DNA of 64,000 bases. It comes from Polytrichum commune. Taxonomy: Eukaryota > Streptophyta > Polytrichopsida > Polytrichales > Polytrichaceae. Made by a program: the position numbers and the translations under genes. The notes under the pieces are model-generated. The model was not told the origin of the DNA and did not search any database. It worked only from the letters and a program-made list of their open reading frames with translations. Shown in pieces: positions 46,619 through 59,600 of the stretch. The stretch covers positions 34,008,440 through 34,072,439 of the forward strand of contig OX485807.1 of NCBI GenBank assembly GCA_950295325.1, written 5' to 3'. Positions within the stretch are counted from its first letter, which is position 1. Each line of letters opens with the position of its first letter.

Positions 46619-47624
46619 TTAGAAATTGGTCCAGTAATCCCTACTCTTCAACACAATGTCAATTCTTCGTTGCATGTTCTCATAAAGCACCATGCAATCC
46701 TATTCACTGAAATTGGGATACATTGTACACACATGCTCCCGCAATTCTTGGAGACCTCTTGAACGTGTTATAAATTAGTTCAAGTGCCATTTGATAGTGT
46801 TTGATGGGATTCAAATCCGGAGGTTGTATAGGTTGTTAAAGGAGTTGAAATGGTTGTGATGCAAACCATTCTTGTATGATCTTGCTTGTTTGCTTGGGAT
46901 CATTATCTTGTTGAACAACCAACTTATTTGGATCCAAATTATAAATTTGTATAGTGGACCACAAGAATTTTTTAAAAATAATTTTGTATAGATGCCTATC
47001 CATCCTACCTTCAATTTTGTACTGTGCTCCCGGTCCAATAGTTGTCATGCATTCCCAAATCATCACCGACTCACCACCACACTTCACGGTCTGATGGACA
47101 TGTTGAGGTCCAACGTGTTCTCCATCTCCAATCCAACATCATGACCTACCATTTGAGTTTAACCTATTTATCTTTGTCTCGTCAGTAAAAATCACACATT
47201 TCCAATCATCAATGGTCCAATTCTCATACCTTTAAGCAAACCCTCAGGCGTGTGAGAACATGTTTATGACTCAAAATAGCTCTCTTTGTTGCTCTTGTGC
47301 ATCCAATCCAACCTCTCTTAGAGCATGCCTCACAATGATGTCAGACAACAAATTACATGCTTCAAATCGAAGTTGTTTTGTTGTCGCAGATGCAGTTCCA
47401 AGTTGACCTTCAATAACAAGAGTGACACAACACCTCTTTTCTCGGTTTGCAAGAAGCTTTGGACGCCCTCCTCTTTGTTTCTCAATCTCGCCCCTTACAT
47501 CCTTCCTTAGATGTGCTACAGAAGATTGGCTCATGCCCACTAAAGAGGCAACTTTGCAAGTAGAAACATTGCTTCTAAGTTGCACCAAAGCTTGGTGCTT
47601 TTGTTCTTGAGACAACAGAGGCAT
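46619..47624 (-). pseudogene. Tc1-like (DD34E-type) transposase, inactivated
   Basis: From 47624 the frame gives an N-terminal HTH pair ('MPLLSQEQKHQALVQLRSNV', 'KVASLVGMSQSSVAHLRK', GRPKLL). After frame breaks come 'WKCVIFTDET' (first catalytic Asp), 'GGESVMIWECMTTIGPG', 'IEGRMDRHLYKIIF', 'QQDNDPKQTSK' (second Asp), 'PPDLNPIKHYQ' and 'NMQRRIDIVLKSRDYWTNF' before TAA at 46619. The block order is that of Tc1/mariner transposases of the Tc1 branch. The third acidic residue (NPIE) is Lys here, and stops and shifts are present, so it is dead. Tc1-branch elements are typical of animals and fungi, whereas plant mariners are mostly DD39D. A possible right terminus is 'gaacaaaagggagta' near 47756-47770. 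The opposite end was not found. Confidence 0.85.
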
Positions 47625-48346
47625 ACGGCTACAAATGATTCTACAAATTGCACCTCACATACTACGGAACCAAGACTACACAATGCAAAAGAAATCCTAC
47701 GACGTTCTCAACTACACAATGCACACAAAGATGTTGATGTTGGAAGAGTGACCGCGAACAAAAGGGAGTATTGTAATCCTAACTACTTCGACATTTCCTA
47801 TTTTAGAAACCCTAAGCCCTTTTCACTTTTTGGTTTCACATTTATGAAATAGATTACTTGACTCTTGCTTTGATCACTTGATCACTTTGTTTCTGATTTG
47901 AATCGGCTGACAATAGGAGCCCAAATTGAGTACTCAATTTTGTTCGTAACTGTATGTTTGAGTTTTGACTAGGAAGCAAAAGGAATTTAGTCAACACAAT
48001 TAAGCTTACAACCAGGACGAGCAAAAGAAGGTTCAGCAATGAAGTCTCCACTTAACAAGTGAAGTGCGGTATTTGATATAATATGACTGGGAAGGAGTTT
48101 CAGATAAACTATGTATATAACAAGCATGGCAAAGAGTTGTCCCTTCCCATCCTGCAGCGAATTGCAGAATTGCAGAATGTGGCGTGCTTTGACAACTAGA
48201 ACAGGGCTCACGTGTCAAATCTAGTAAGAGTGTAGCCATTTCGAGGAAGACTATCTAAGTGACCTGGAAGGAGCTGTCCTTTACATGCATCCTTTTAGTG
48301 ACAACTGCCCAATCTGAAAATTAGAAAGAGGTGGAGCTCTCTACAG
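47625..48346. other. Tc1 flank and CSN1 3' flank
   Basis: No gene seen. The stretch probably contains the end of the Tc1-like element (to about 47770) and, toward 48346, the CSN1 3'-UTR, which is transcribed on the minus strand. Confidence 0.4.
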
Positions 48347-51300
48347 TTACTTGCGAGTTCCCTTCATGACAAAATCTTGGCGCATGAGGTTTGCCCGCAA
48401 AAGCAATGCTCTAGTTTCTCTTTGAAAGTCAGAACCTGTTTGTAGAACTCTTTGAAAACTTGCATTCCGTTGATCAGCATGACGTGCATGTAGAACTTTG
48501 TTGTGTGAATCAATGCGTGCCTGCAAGAACAAAAAGAGGTGACTTAGACTTAAGGCCATGAATTCACCACAAAATTTACCATTCTTTACTTCCACCTTAA
48601 AAACTGAAATATACATATCAATCATATTCAGAGGTGTTCCCATTGAAGAAAAGTCCTACAATCAAAAGCCTCCTGTACAGATATGGAGTATGAAGTTCCA
48701 TGGGTTACATAAAAATGTCCGTTACTTATTCAGGATTGCAGATGCTGCTGCTTGAATATCTCAACTTAGCTAAATTTTAACCATTACAGTAGGTTTATTC
48801 TGGTTTTGTCATAGGTGAAGGAAGTTAGGACACCATCATAAGCACAAATTACAACCTCCCCACTAAATTAATCTATTTTGAACTGAGGATTGAGGATGGG
48901 ATTCAAGTGATAAGAATAGGATGTTTTGTGATACAGCTATTTCTGTGGACATCAGAACCAACCATAACATGTCTAGATTACACCTCAGCTCTTAATGTAA
49001 ACCTAGATTAAGCAATGATGCCAAGAAGAATCTAAACCAGGATTTCTTGATTGGTTGAATATACATGTGATGAGATTAATAATCTCCCCTTCCCTCAATA
49101 ATCTTATGACAGAGGCATTGTTCTTTTAATCTTTGTTAAATGTCCCCTTCATTTAGAGTACCAATCTGAAAGGTTGAATTCCCGTCACTGTGTAGGACCT
49201 TGCTCAAATGAGCACAAATCATGTAAAAGGAGAATCTTGAAGAGAGATAGATCGGAAAGCCTGAGCTGACGCACCTGTATTTGATTCTCCATGATTAACG
49301 CTGCAAGTTCTTTCTCCAGCCCAGCTACACTTGTCTTGAAAGAAGTAGCCATTGTGTGCAAATCTACAGAGATGAAAGGAGCGGTGTACTGAATGAGAGC
49401 TTTATGCCTGATTTGCTCATATAAAGTCTCGACGTGATTGTATAGGTGCACATCCAGCAATAAATTGGGTTTCAGCTTCTGCAAGTATCCCAGGCATGAG
49501 GCATACCGACTGCCAAACAACCATGGTATTGTCAGAAACTTGGAGGCTCACCAGCCATGTTGATACATACAAATGACCAACAATCAGATGCACTCTCCTC
49601 TTTGGAGTCAGTACCAGTGTTGGACTGCTATCGCCCTTTTTTGATGCCATATGGGTATATATGATGAGGATTTACATTTGTTTGATATCAGTTGGAGTCA
49701 TATACCATCCCTTGGTATATACCTTGGTAAAATAACCCTAGTGTCAATATGTTGGTAGGGTGATTTTGACCTGGACAATGACTGACACACAAAGAATCAC
49801 TCATCTTGTGATATCCACCACGTATCAATATATTGATACCAGTTGGGTAGGTTCTTTTTGATACTATAATTGATATAATTAATACTGTGCGTTCAAAATC
49901 AGTCAGTACCTGGCATAGAAGTCATGGATCAGTTCTCGTACTTCAGGGACCAATTCCAAGAAAAGGCGGAAGTTGATACTGTCAATAATCTTAGTCTACA
50001 CAGCAAAACACCCAAATCACACGGATATCAACCTCAAGCACAAATCCCTGCAGAACAAGGAGCAGAGTATACACAAAGGGAAGGCAAATCGCTCCATATT
50101 CTGATACTTAACCTGCTCTATAGAACAGAATGGTCCCTACAAGTTGCTCAACATGTGCACATGGAGAAAACAACCAAAAGTGAACCTTAAGTTCTGCCCT
50201 GTCAAACGATGCCAGAGCACAGAGGCCTCCGTATGTTGCAACATCTTGAGGTGCGATGACATCCGTGTAGTTATTTCCCAGCTCAAAACTGGTTTCAACA
50301 AACTGCAAACAGCAACCCACAGAAGTTCATATTAACAAATACTATTATCTTCATGCCCTAAAATATGGGCCCAATGTGAGATGGGGGTTTTGTTAAATAA
50401 GGGCACTAAAAGTTGGAGAAAAATACAATCTCCTATTGACCGTCAGTTCATATAACCATGTGACCCATGGGGAGGAAGCTCCATTTGCAGGCGAACATGA
50501 ATTGACATGTGGATAGTTGGTTAGGAAATGACTTCCAAGTAGGTTAGTTACTGCGATACTTTGGTGCTTGAGAAATAGAAGGTGGTTTTGTGCACACATA
50601 AGAGAAAAATCTCTTTCAATAAGGACTCATCCTTTGCCCTAGTTCAATCACATGTTTTCACTTTAGCCATGTGGCCAGGGAATATTTCAGTTTTGTCATG
50701 ATGTGGATCACTTGTTGTTTTCCTTTTGTTATATTTTTTGGAATAGGAGAGGCTTGCTAGTGCTAATGAATCAAGTTTCGTAGGGGACCCAACAAAAAAA
50801 AAGGGCACCATAGCAATCATCTTTCTTAAAATAACATATAAAAATGTCAATTCTTGATGCCTAGGAGCAAGATGCTCCAGGCTTGCAACGATCATAACAG
50901 GAGTGTATAAGATTCACCAGAGACATGCACTTTACCTTGCGAGCAGCCAGCTTGAACTTCCTGTTCTCAAGGTGTGCCAACCCAGCTGCACACTTTAATT
51001 TGGCAGATATTACAGAGTCGTTTAAATCTGGAGTCAGCTCAGCCTTTGATACGTAATTTGAGACATGGACAAATTGCCCGAGCTCAATGCTGACCAGAAT
51101 CACATTCAAGCACATGGCGATAATGTGTTTGGATGTAGTGCAGTAGTCTCGTGTTCGCACATAGCATTTGAACGCTTGCTGGAGGTCACCACGAGCATAC
51201 TGGAAGTCTCCTAAGTCGTTGTAGCCCATGCGAATACTTTCCTTGATTAGGTTTGTCTGTTCAGAAAAATTCATCCAATTCAGAAACCTTAAATACAGTG

Positions 51301-52068
51301 AACAATTTCCTGATGCCTCAATTTAAAACAGAAAATAACAACACATATGTGTAGCCCACCAGGTCAAAGGGTAATTAATTAGCTCCTTGGGTTTCAGTTC
51401 CAGAGACCCATGATGAGTCTGTAAGGGCAAGTTAGTGGTGGAGTATTGTATAATCAACGACACTAATGAGCAACCATTATAGTTTATAAATAGGGATAGT
51501 AAAATTTAACTGGAGGCCCCACTAGGTCTATAATACAACGTCCTCAGAGAAGAACCCTTTGAAAACTCATAACTAATTCAGATCATAACTAAAAAATGTA
51601 AAATAAGTTGAAATATATTGAAGATCAATTTCTCTATTTCTTGTCAAAAGAAATCTTGAAGTAATGTATAATTCATAAAATGCTAAAGTTGCTCAAGATG
51701 TAGTTTTCTGTAGTAGGGCATGCTAACTTATGCAAACAGAGAGAGTAAAATCAGAGTCACAAGGGTGGGCACTGCAAAAATCCCCAATAAGCTCAATCCA
51801 TCTCACTATAAGAATTGCTCATACATGAGAAGAATCGAACAAAACTCACGACTCTCAGGATACTTGAATATTCATAACTGATTCATAAAATTTGCAGAGT
51901 ACATTGACATAAATTGAATATCACTTTTCCTATTTCTAGTTTTAGATATATTGAAGTAATGTATGAGTAGTTAAACACTAAAATTGCTCAAGATGCGGCT
52001 GTCTGTAATAGGGCATGCTCCCTTAAGCAATCGCACAGAGAGAAAAAAGTCACAAGAGTGGGCACTAT

Positions 52069-52105
<37 letters not shown>

Positions 52106-52937
52106 GAGTTGCTCATAGATGAGAAGAACCGAACAAACCTTCAAAAAATTTGAAAATCCATACCTAATTCATGTCATAAGGTATCCGATCCTAAAAGCAA
52201 CATGGATCCAAAAGCGACATCTATAATTCATCCTTAAAGTGTCAACAAGTGAGGGCAATGGTGCATTAAGTAAGCCAAATTTAAGAGTCACTAATCATAT
52301 GCGGCATTAACTACAAAATAGCACCACTTGGCCAAATATAGTGGCGGTGTAGAAAAGATGTAACACCGATTTGAGAAGTGCACTAGCTTTGACCAATCAC
52401 AATGACTAATTTTGGATCTACTTGCTTAATGAGGCAATGTAAGAAGTGTTCTACAAAAGGTCAACATGTCCCTTATTGAATACAAGACTCACATGCTATA
52501 AGGTTGATTTTGTAGTGGTTTTCACCTAACAGTCCAACATTAGTGGGGCCCCTGTGTGGTGGCAGAAGGTCCATTTTGACAGTCACCTTTGCTGACTCTG
52601 CTTTCCATGGGTTAACATATAGAATTCCATGTTATATGAACAATTGTGTAGATTCAGCACACGTTCGTTGATCTGCCCTAATTGTTCCAAACTTTTTCAT
52701 CAAGGCAGGTCCCCCAAACTACGCAGAGGGTTTGAGTCTGACGTTTTTAAGGACCGGTTCCCTTATTTAAATATGTATAAATACATCGATATAGATTGCA
52801 GATCCTTTCTATTTTTAGTTTTATATGTATGATTGATTAGACGCTAAAATTGCTCAAGATGTGGCTCTCTATAATAGGGCATGCAACCGTAGTATGCAAT
52901 CAGAGGGAGAAAAACCAGAGTAACAAGAACTGTAAAA

Positions 52938-52976
<39 letters not shown>

Positions 52977-53442
52977 GGAAAGAAGAATTGCACAAATACG
53001 AGAAGATTCGAACAACAAACCTTAAGAAACGTCTGACCGAGAAGGAAGGAAATATAAACAGGGGAGGAGGACACAGCAGGCTTTTCACCTTGTATCCATT
53101 AAGCTCCATCTCCAGTTTATCCTGTTTAATAGCCGCCCGTCTGTCCGCCGTGTCTATCCAGTTCTGATCCTCAGTGTAACTCGGTCCCAGCCTCCCCCCG
53201 ATCTTCTCCGCGCACTCTTTATAAAGATTCGAGTTCTCCCCTCTCTTGATCTCATCGAACGCCATCCGCAACGCCTCCAGCTCCACGGCCCTCGAGTTGC
53301 AATGGTCGGCTATGAATTGCAGGCGCAAAATTTTGGTGTGCCCCGTATACAAGCTCCCGTAGCTCTCAATATCAATTTGCTCCGAGCTTCCTCCTTCCTC
53401 TGAGCTTCCTCCTTCCCCATGGTACTGCGAGCCATCCTCCAT
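48347..53442 (-). CDS. CSN1: COP9 signalosome subunit 1
   Basis: Six coding exons on the minus strand: 53442-53089, 51256-50936, 50302-50186, 49995-49910, 49509-49275 and 48520-48347. All have GT/AG ends (for example TACAAG|GTGAAA, GTGTAG|ACTAAG, GGCAG|TCGGTA) and keep frame to give 428 residues, close to plant CSN1. The start [18 protein letters not shown] is acidic. Then come the helical repeats ('[17 protein letters not shown]', '[18 protein letters not shown]', '[12 protein letters not shown]') and the PCI domain ('[21 protein letters not shown]', '[15 protein letters not shown]', '[15 protein letters not shown]', '[10 protein letters not shown]'). The C-terminus is [16 protein letters not shown]...KGTRK. 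CSN1 scaffolds the CSN complex, which deneddylates cullin-RING ligases; in plants its loss gives the fusca phenotype. Intron 1 is 1.8 kb and full of repeats. Confidence 0.96.
51540..53030. repeat. three copies of an about 300-bp repeat inside CSN1 intron 1
   Basis: Shared landmarks are 'aa(a/g)ttgctcaagatg', 'agggcatgc', 'cagag(a/g)gag', 'gagaag' and 'cgaacaa'. Copy A is about 51540-51850, copy B about 51850-52170, copy C about 52750-53030. A and B are tandem; C is about 600 bp away and reaches to within 60 bp of exon 1. Copies B and C carry a (CT)n tract at the same internal position (52073-52103 and 52943-52974). In A that place reads as 'atccatctcact', so the microsatellite expanded after the duplication or was lost in A. 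Confidence 0.75.
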
Positions 53443-54071
53443 CGCTACTATTACTGCTACAACTTAATCAAGAGCTCTTCCTTCCTTCGCTCCCAAGCTG
53501 GCCAGCTCCCCTGCCTGGACGGATCTCTCACATTCTTAGCTCGAACGATTCGGTGTCTCGAGATTCTGATTCTTGAAGGGAGAAGGAATTCTTGACGAAA
53601 TGTAAACCTGGATCGAATGAAACGAAATGAAGAGAATCGAATCGCGCTCTGCAGTTCCGAGAGCTTAGAGTGTTTCCGGGGAAGAAGATAAGTTATTTTA
53701 GGGCTCATTCCATCCAGGTCTCAAACCAGGTCCTCAGATATCGAGGTCCTGGTCCCCTAATTTACCGACATGCTTTTGGGAAGTCCTTTGGGAACTTATT
53801 GGGCGCCCTTTACACTCCTCGGGGAATGTCAATGTGAGCGTTATGTGGTCACTCTTCCTGATTGGACAACTGATAAGTTAGACTTGAATGGACACCAGAA
53901 AGACATGATATATTATAATGACACTGGAGTGAGTGCTCTTACTATATGAACCATTTTATGTTTGATAATTAACACAATTGGGAGGACTTGTCTGATCAAT
54001 TATGGACCATGTAAATGATCAACGACAGGATAGTGGATGATGAGCCATGGGATCGGCAAGTCATCTACCTA
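53443..54071. other. CSN1 5' flank / promoter region
   Basis: The sequence just above the ATG (to about 53700) is moderately GC-rich and is probably the CSN1 leader and promoter. No other gene is seen before the pogo-like element. A small frame at 53457-53708 is without domain. Confidence 0.4.
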
Positions 54072-55063
54072 CAGTCCTACCTCTTTAATATGACACGTTT
54101 GGGAAACGAGAAAAAGGTCGTATTATCGAGGTGTCACATATTCAATAATATGACAAATTGGACCTGGTTGTCACAATAACGAGGTGCTTCATAAAAACAC
54201 ACTTGAGATATTTTTCCATATGTAAAAATGAGTATTCTTTCAAATGTATTACAAATATGCAAATTCTCCTCACTAAACCTATGTGGACTTGAAGAAGGAA
54301 TCAATAGTCCGCTGATGTTGCCACTTCAAGTTAGCAACATATATCTTATTGAGCTTCTCTATTATGCCCTGCAATTTCATCAGATTTGCGGGAGTGAAGT
54401 CTAATGAATTGTCCATAAAAAATGTAGCTAATAGCTGAGCATGTTGTTGAGCACCCGTCAGTTTCACAATAGGTGGAGGTCTCTCATCAACATCTAAAAA
54501 GTTTACGGTCTCAGCAGTAAGGTCCAAACTAACTGGCTCTATTCTCTGTCCTAAGGCCATATCAACCAGCTCTGACATGCAATATTCAGCCTCAATGATG
54601 TCTTCACCTTCCATTACCACATACTCTTCAAATGGCATCTCATCTGATCCAAGCTGCAGTTTTGATATAAGAAGGGCCAGGTCTTCGGACTCCTTGATCA
54701 ATCTCGATTTTTCTCTTTGGTCCTCATGAGTAGGGTTTTAGAAAGAGAACCTAGTTCCCATGGTTCTCATGTTTATTTCATCATTTTACATTTAAACTTC
54801 CTTAATCCAAACTTCATATGTATAAGATTTATGAATTTAAAATAAATTATGTATTTATGTATATATAAGTGTGTGGGACACACCATATAAATGCATTTAT
54901 TACCTCTATAATATGACATTTGGGGGGTCTAGGAGTGTCGTATTAACATTGTCATAGTCGTAGTATAGAGGTAGATTTGAACTAGGAAGTTTGGTTTACA
55001 AAATTTGTGTCATAATATCGAGGTTGTCGTATTATCGAGTGTCGTATTAAAGAGGTAGGACTG
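54072..55063. mobile_element. pogo/Tigger-like element with complete ends
   Basis: The left terminus is CAGTCCTACCTCTTTAATA (54072-54090), continuing TGACAC. The right end, reverse-complemented, gives the same sequence with one difference (TACGACAC). Both sides are flanked by TA (54070-54071 and 55064-55065). CAGT termini and TA duplication are the Tc1/mariner/pogo signature. Sub-terminal copies of 'gtcgtattatcgaggt' recur near both ends. The 992-bp body keeps only the tail of a transposase, so it is an internal-deletion derivative that could be moved in trans. Confidence 0.88.
54279..54701 (-). pseudogene. C-terminal fragment of a CENP-B/Tigger-like transposase
   Basis: A 140-codon minus-strand frame inside the 992-bp element. 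It is acidic at first ('DEMPFEEYVVMEGEDIIEAEY') and ends with 'LNKIYVANLKWQHQRTIDSFFKST'. The closing 'xQxTIDSFFK' is typical of the extreme C-terminus of Tigger/jerky-type transposases, beyond the DDE domain. No helix-turn-helix or catalytic block remains. It is open without decay, which suggests the deletion derivative formed fairly recently. Confidence 0.6.
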
Positions 55064-55065
55064 TA

Positions 55066-56636
55066 CTCGAGTTGGTTATCAATCAAAACCAAGCAGCTCA
55101 TGATCATAATTTGGGAATATTGGATGATATTGTGCCTCCATAGATGAAAATGTGGGAAGAGTTTCGATAGCCTTTTGCTTTTGGATGAGCAGTCAGTTAT
55201 GGGGAAAGAGAATTTATGATGTGACCTCTTATAACTTTTGGGACTTGTGAAACTTTGATGCTAAGTTTTGGAATGACAATCTCCATCGTTTGCATTTGCC
55301 AACTGGACGAGATAAATTATGATAGAATGCATCAACCAAAATTGTGTGGAGTTGGAAGTGTCCATAATAGAGCTACATACCTTACTGAGAGATCAATGAG
55401 TTGTAGCTTTGGGAATTATGATTCTTGGATTTGACAAGCTAAGGTTCATCCAAAGGTCCAGCTATGGAGAGTTGGGTCCGTCTTCAACTCCATGATATGA
55501 GCACGTGTAAAGGGACCATACTGAAACTGAGATATCAAGGAGGGGACTGGTTGGAAACAAATAGAGAATCACTTCATGACAAGCCCAAGAATGCTTGAAA
55601 GCCCATTGGCTTGGAAGTCTCTTTACTTTTGATGTTGGCTTACAAGTGGTCAAATGAGCATCCACATGTGGAGAACCGTGTAGGAATCACAGGTGTACAC
55701 AGTAACATGATGCCCAAAGAATGAAGGCAAGCTGGAGATGCACATCGGACACCCAAAACACAGATTCAGACTCCGTTCAATTCTTATTCAATTTGTCACT
55801 CGAGAGACCAACAGAGGACCTTGATTTGGAGTAGGTGTCCAGAACTCAGGTTATTTGAAATCTTGTCAAGTCTAAAAACTAAATCCTAAACCTAAATCCT
55901 AAACCTAAACCCTACACCGGACATAAACTCAACTGTCCTGTAAGATGAGAACAAATGCACGCCAGCTTGTTTATTAGCTCAAGAATTTTGTGCCATTGCT
56001 CAAAATGAAGAATGTACAGATTGATCATGAAGAAATCCTACCTGAAACATGTGCTCAGAGCATGTACGAAACCAAGTCCATACTTACTGCCTTAACGTCG
56101 GTCGCCTTACTACACCTTTTCGCATCAGATGCAATCCTTCGAAGAGGTAAATTCCCCCATTTGGACCTTGTAAGTCATGCAAAGTCCATGTGGAGACCCC
56201 GATAAAACTAAAAACTAAAAACTACAAACTACAAATTCTGGCCGACACACGAATTGCAATGCCTGTCGCACCAGGCAAGACATCGCCGGCAAGCCAGGCT
56301 GCTATTTGCTAGCTGTGAAGAATCTAATGACACATAGAAAGATATATTTAGTTTTCACCTTCTGGTATGACTGGCTGGACCCCAGCGCCTGGAACAATTA
56401 CCACCTGCTGATTTTGTTGGTGAAGCTTGGTGCAATCTACTGTTGCTTGAATGATGATGTTGAGGGAAGAGAGATAGAGCCCACCATGTAACCCTTAAAC
56501 CCTAAACCCTAAACCTTCAAGGAAGTTGTTATTGTGAACTTCAAAGGAGAATCAGCCAACGTACGGAATTGATGGGTATTGCTTGGTTGATGAAATCAAA
56601 CAAAAAAAGTTCACTTCACCGCCTGAGCCTTTCTCC
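55066..56636. other. intergenic DNA with interstitial telomere-like repeats
   Basis: No gene supported. Telomere-type repeats occur twice: a degenerate run 'aaatcctaaacctaa' with 'aaccctac' (about 55880-55915) and a better run of CCCTAAA units (about 56491-56517). The latter lies about 120 bp past the NLR stop codon, probably within its 3'-UTR. A plain frame at 55990-56205 has no domain. Confidence 0.45.
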
Positions 56637-59600
56637 TCAGTATGTCATACTGTAAAGCTTAAAACTGGGGTTTTTGGGACCTTCCAGAATGACAGCATCA
56701 TCCTCCCTATGTACATACACAGAGTTCTCCCTGGCCATCCTCTGGATTTCGATAGGAAGTTCCGGTTTAAGCCCTGTGCAGCCCACAAGGTTGAAGACTT
56801 GCAAAGCAGGCAGATTACCAATCTCAGGGGGCAAACGGACAAGCCGAGTACAGCAATTGAGTGACAGCCGCTGCAGACACCTCAAGTTGCCAATCTCTGC
56901 CGGCAAATGTGCCAACAACTTCATGTAGTCGAGTTCCAAAGACTGGAGGTTCACCAGGTTGAACAACTCATCCGGAAGTCGAGGTAAAGATGTACATGAA
57001 TTCAACACAAGCTTCTGCAGAGCAAGCAGCTGACCGATTTCGGCCGGCAGCTCCTTGATACCTGTACATGACCCCAAATTCAATCTATGAAGGTTGGTAA
57101 GTTGGCCAATTTCCCGGGGCAGTCTCTCCAACCGAACACATCCGGAGAGAGAAAGCTCCTCCAGAGAGCGGAGTCTGCCTATTTCAGCTGGCAGCACACT
57201 TATCCCTGTCTGCCCCAAGTAGAGCTGTGTCAAGTTCTTAAGGTTTCCGATTTCGGTCGGCAGTCGGACGAGGCACTTGCAGAGCGTTAAGTTGAGCCTG
57301 AGAAGAGTATGTAAGTTTCCAATCTCCGAAGGCAATGCTGTGATGTTGCTGCACCCTGAGAGGTCCATCTCCCGGAGGCTTGCGAGCTGGCCTATAGACC
57401 TATGTAGTTGTCGGATTGCCAAACAATTCTCCAGCCGGAGCCGTTGTAACATCTTCAGATTCCCCAGTTCGGCAGTCAGGTCGTGTAGTTTGTTGCATTT
57501 GTTGAGGTGAAGCTCCAGGAGCCCCGACAGCTGCACTATACACTCGTGCAGGACCTCCATATTGTTGCTCCCGATGAGCGTAAGATCTTTCAGTTGTGGT
57601 GGGAACTGGAAAAATAATAAAAATAAATAAAAGAGACATTGACCATGAGAACATGTTGACATCTACAAACTGATCCAGTTTGCAAAGTGAAACTTATAGA
57701 AGATTATGCTGATCTCCACTGGACTAATCACACAGCTTACGCCAAGAAAATGTCTTTCAAAGATGATTTCAGAGCTCCTACCCTGAAATTACCACTTGGC
57801 GAAATCCTAGAAAACTCAGCAATATGAAAATTAAAAACTAACCTTAATACTGAGGTCAATCTCAGCTGCTTGGAGTATGCACATCTCCAGCCTCTTTAGT
57901 CTCTCCATCTGGAAGGGAATTCGCACATCCGGAGCGACTTTGCTACGACCCCAATAAAAGAATTGTAACTGACTTAGGGGTTTGGTGCAGTGACCTTTCA
58001 CACCCGTGTCATGGAGAATGAGAATTTTGGCCTTCTGCATCTTCTCCAGCATGGTTCCTTGTAGTGGCTCCTTACAATTGATCAATGACAGCCCATGTAA
58101 GTTGCTCAATTCCTGTAACAAACAATTAAACATCAATTAGCCCAAGCAATGTACGAAATGACGCTGTCTGTTGGCTCACATCGTTCAGATATGATAGACA
58201 GTAGTCCGAGTAAGGACACTACAATGCCCTGAGCGATAAATCTTGTATTCAAGGACACTCAGACAACCACAGGATAACTTTGGCTGCCTGTCGTTGATAT
58301 TGTATGCAAAACAACCAATGCAAAATCATACGGGACCAACTCCCGACGAAAAGTCCCCTCGAGTTAAAGGATGACTTTTATAATGATAAGAAAGGACTAC
58401 CGGTGATCCTCAAACAGCGAAGGTTACTTGGGTGAATAATAAATACGTGTTTTCTCGATAACAAACATCACAAAGAGAGAATCAAATGAGAACACTACCA
58501 TGCCCGGGCCATCCATTTTGAGTCGTTCCGGCAAATGGGTCTGATCCTCAGAGTGCACCCGATTGCCAGCCGCACGCCTGCACGCAATAGCATACAGCAA
58601 TTCATGCATCACCACCATTTCGGACTTCCACGGTCGCTCGGAGTAGCGAGTATAAGCGGCGATGCCAGAGGTGCCCTCTGCATCCTTGAGCTTGGCGCTC
58701 ACCATGGCTTGGTCCACTAAAGTGTCCAGCTGGGGTTTCCCCACAACTCGCTCCACCACCCTCCAATCCCAGCCCCGGAGGAATGCCGCAATGTCCAAGA
58801 AGGCCTCCTTCTGCGCTGGCCCCAGCTTCTCGTAAATGACCTGCAAAAAAAGAAACAGAAATTTTAAAACACGAAGTCCCTTCAAGGTTTTGGCAACAGT
58901 TCAAGATACGGCAAAAACGACTCAAAATGGATGGCCCAAGCAAATATCCATACTTCTCAACATCCATAGCTGCTTTGGCAACAATTTCACTACCTAACAA
59001 ATCTTCAAAAGCTCTAGGAACACTTCAAGATTCTCCAAGCGTTGGCAAGGATTTAATTCCCCGAAAACTCTGTAAGGTTTTCGCAGCACTTCAAAGGTTC
59101 TGCAAGAGTGAGAGAAGTGGGATGATAGCTGCGATGGCAAAAATTTCACTACCTAAAAACTGTTCAAGGTTTTAGCAACACTTGAAGATTCTGCAAGAGT
59201 GCAAGCAGTTGGATAATAGCGGCGTTGGCAACAACACTATTTTGATTTCACCCTGGCACAAGAGGGCCAAAAACTTAACCCAAAAACTCCCCAAGATCTT
59301 TAGCAAAACTTCAAAAGCCTCCAAGGATGCAAGACAAATGCACATAATTCACATACCAGCAGCTTGGCAAACATCTGGTCTTCTGAAGTATCCATCTCCT
59401 CGGCCACTTGCTTCATCCGCTTCCCAATCGCCATCCAATTCTCCTCGCTCCGATTAGCAGCATTTGAGAAGTACGACCCCACGACCTTTAATGCCATAGG
59501 AAGACCCTCACACAGGGGCAAGAAATGGTTAGCCAAGTCACCGTATTTCGAGAAGATGCCGTTGATGGAGTACAGAGTGTTCACAGGCTCCGAGGCAGCA

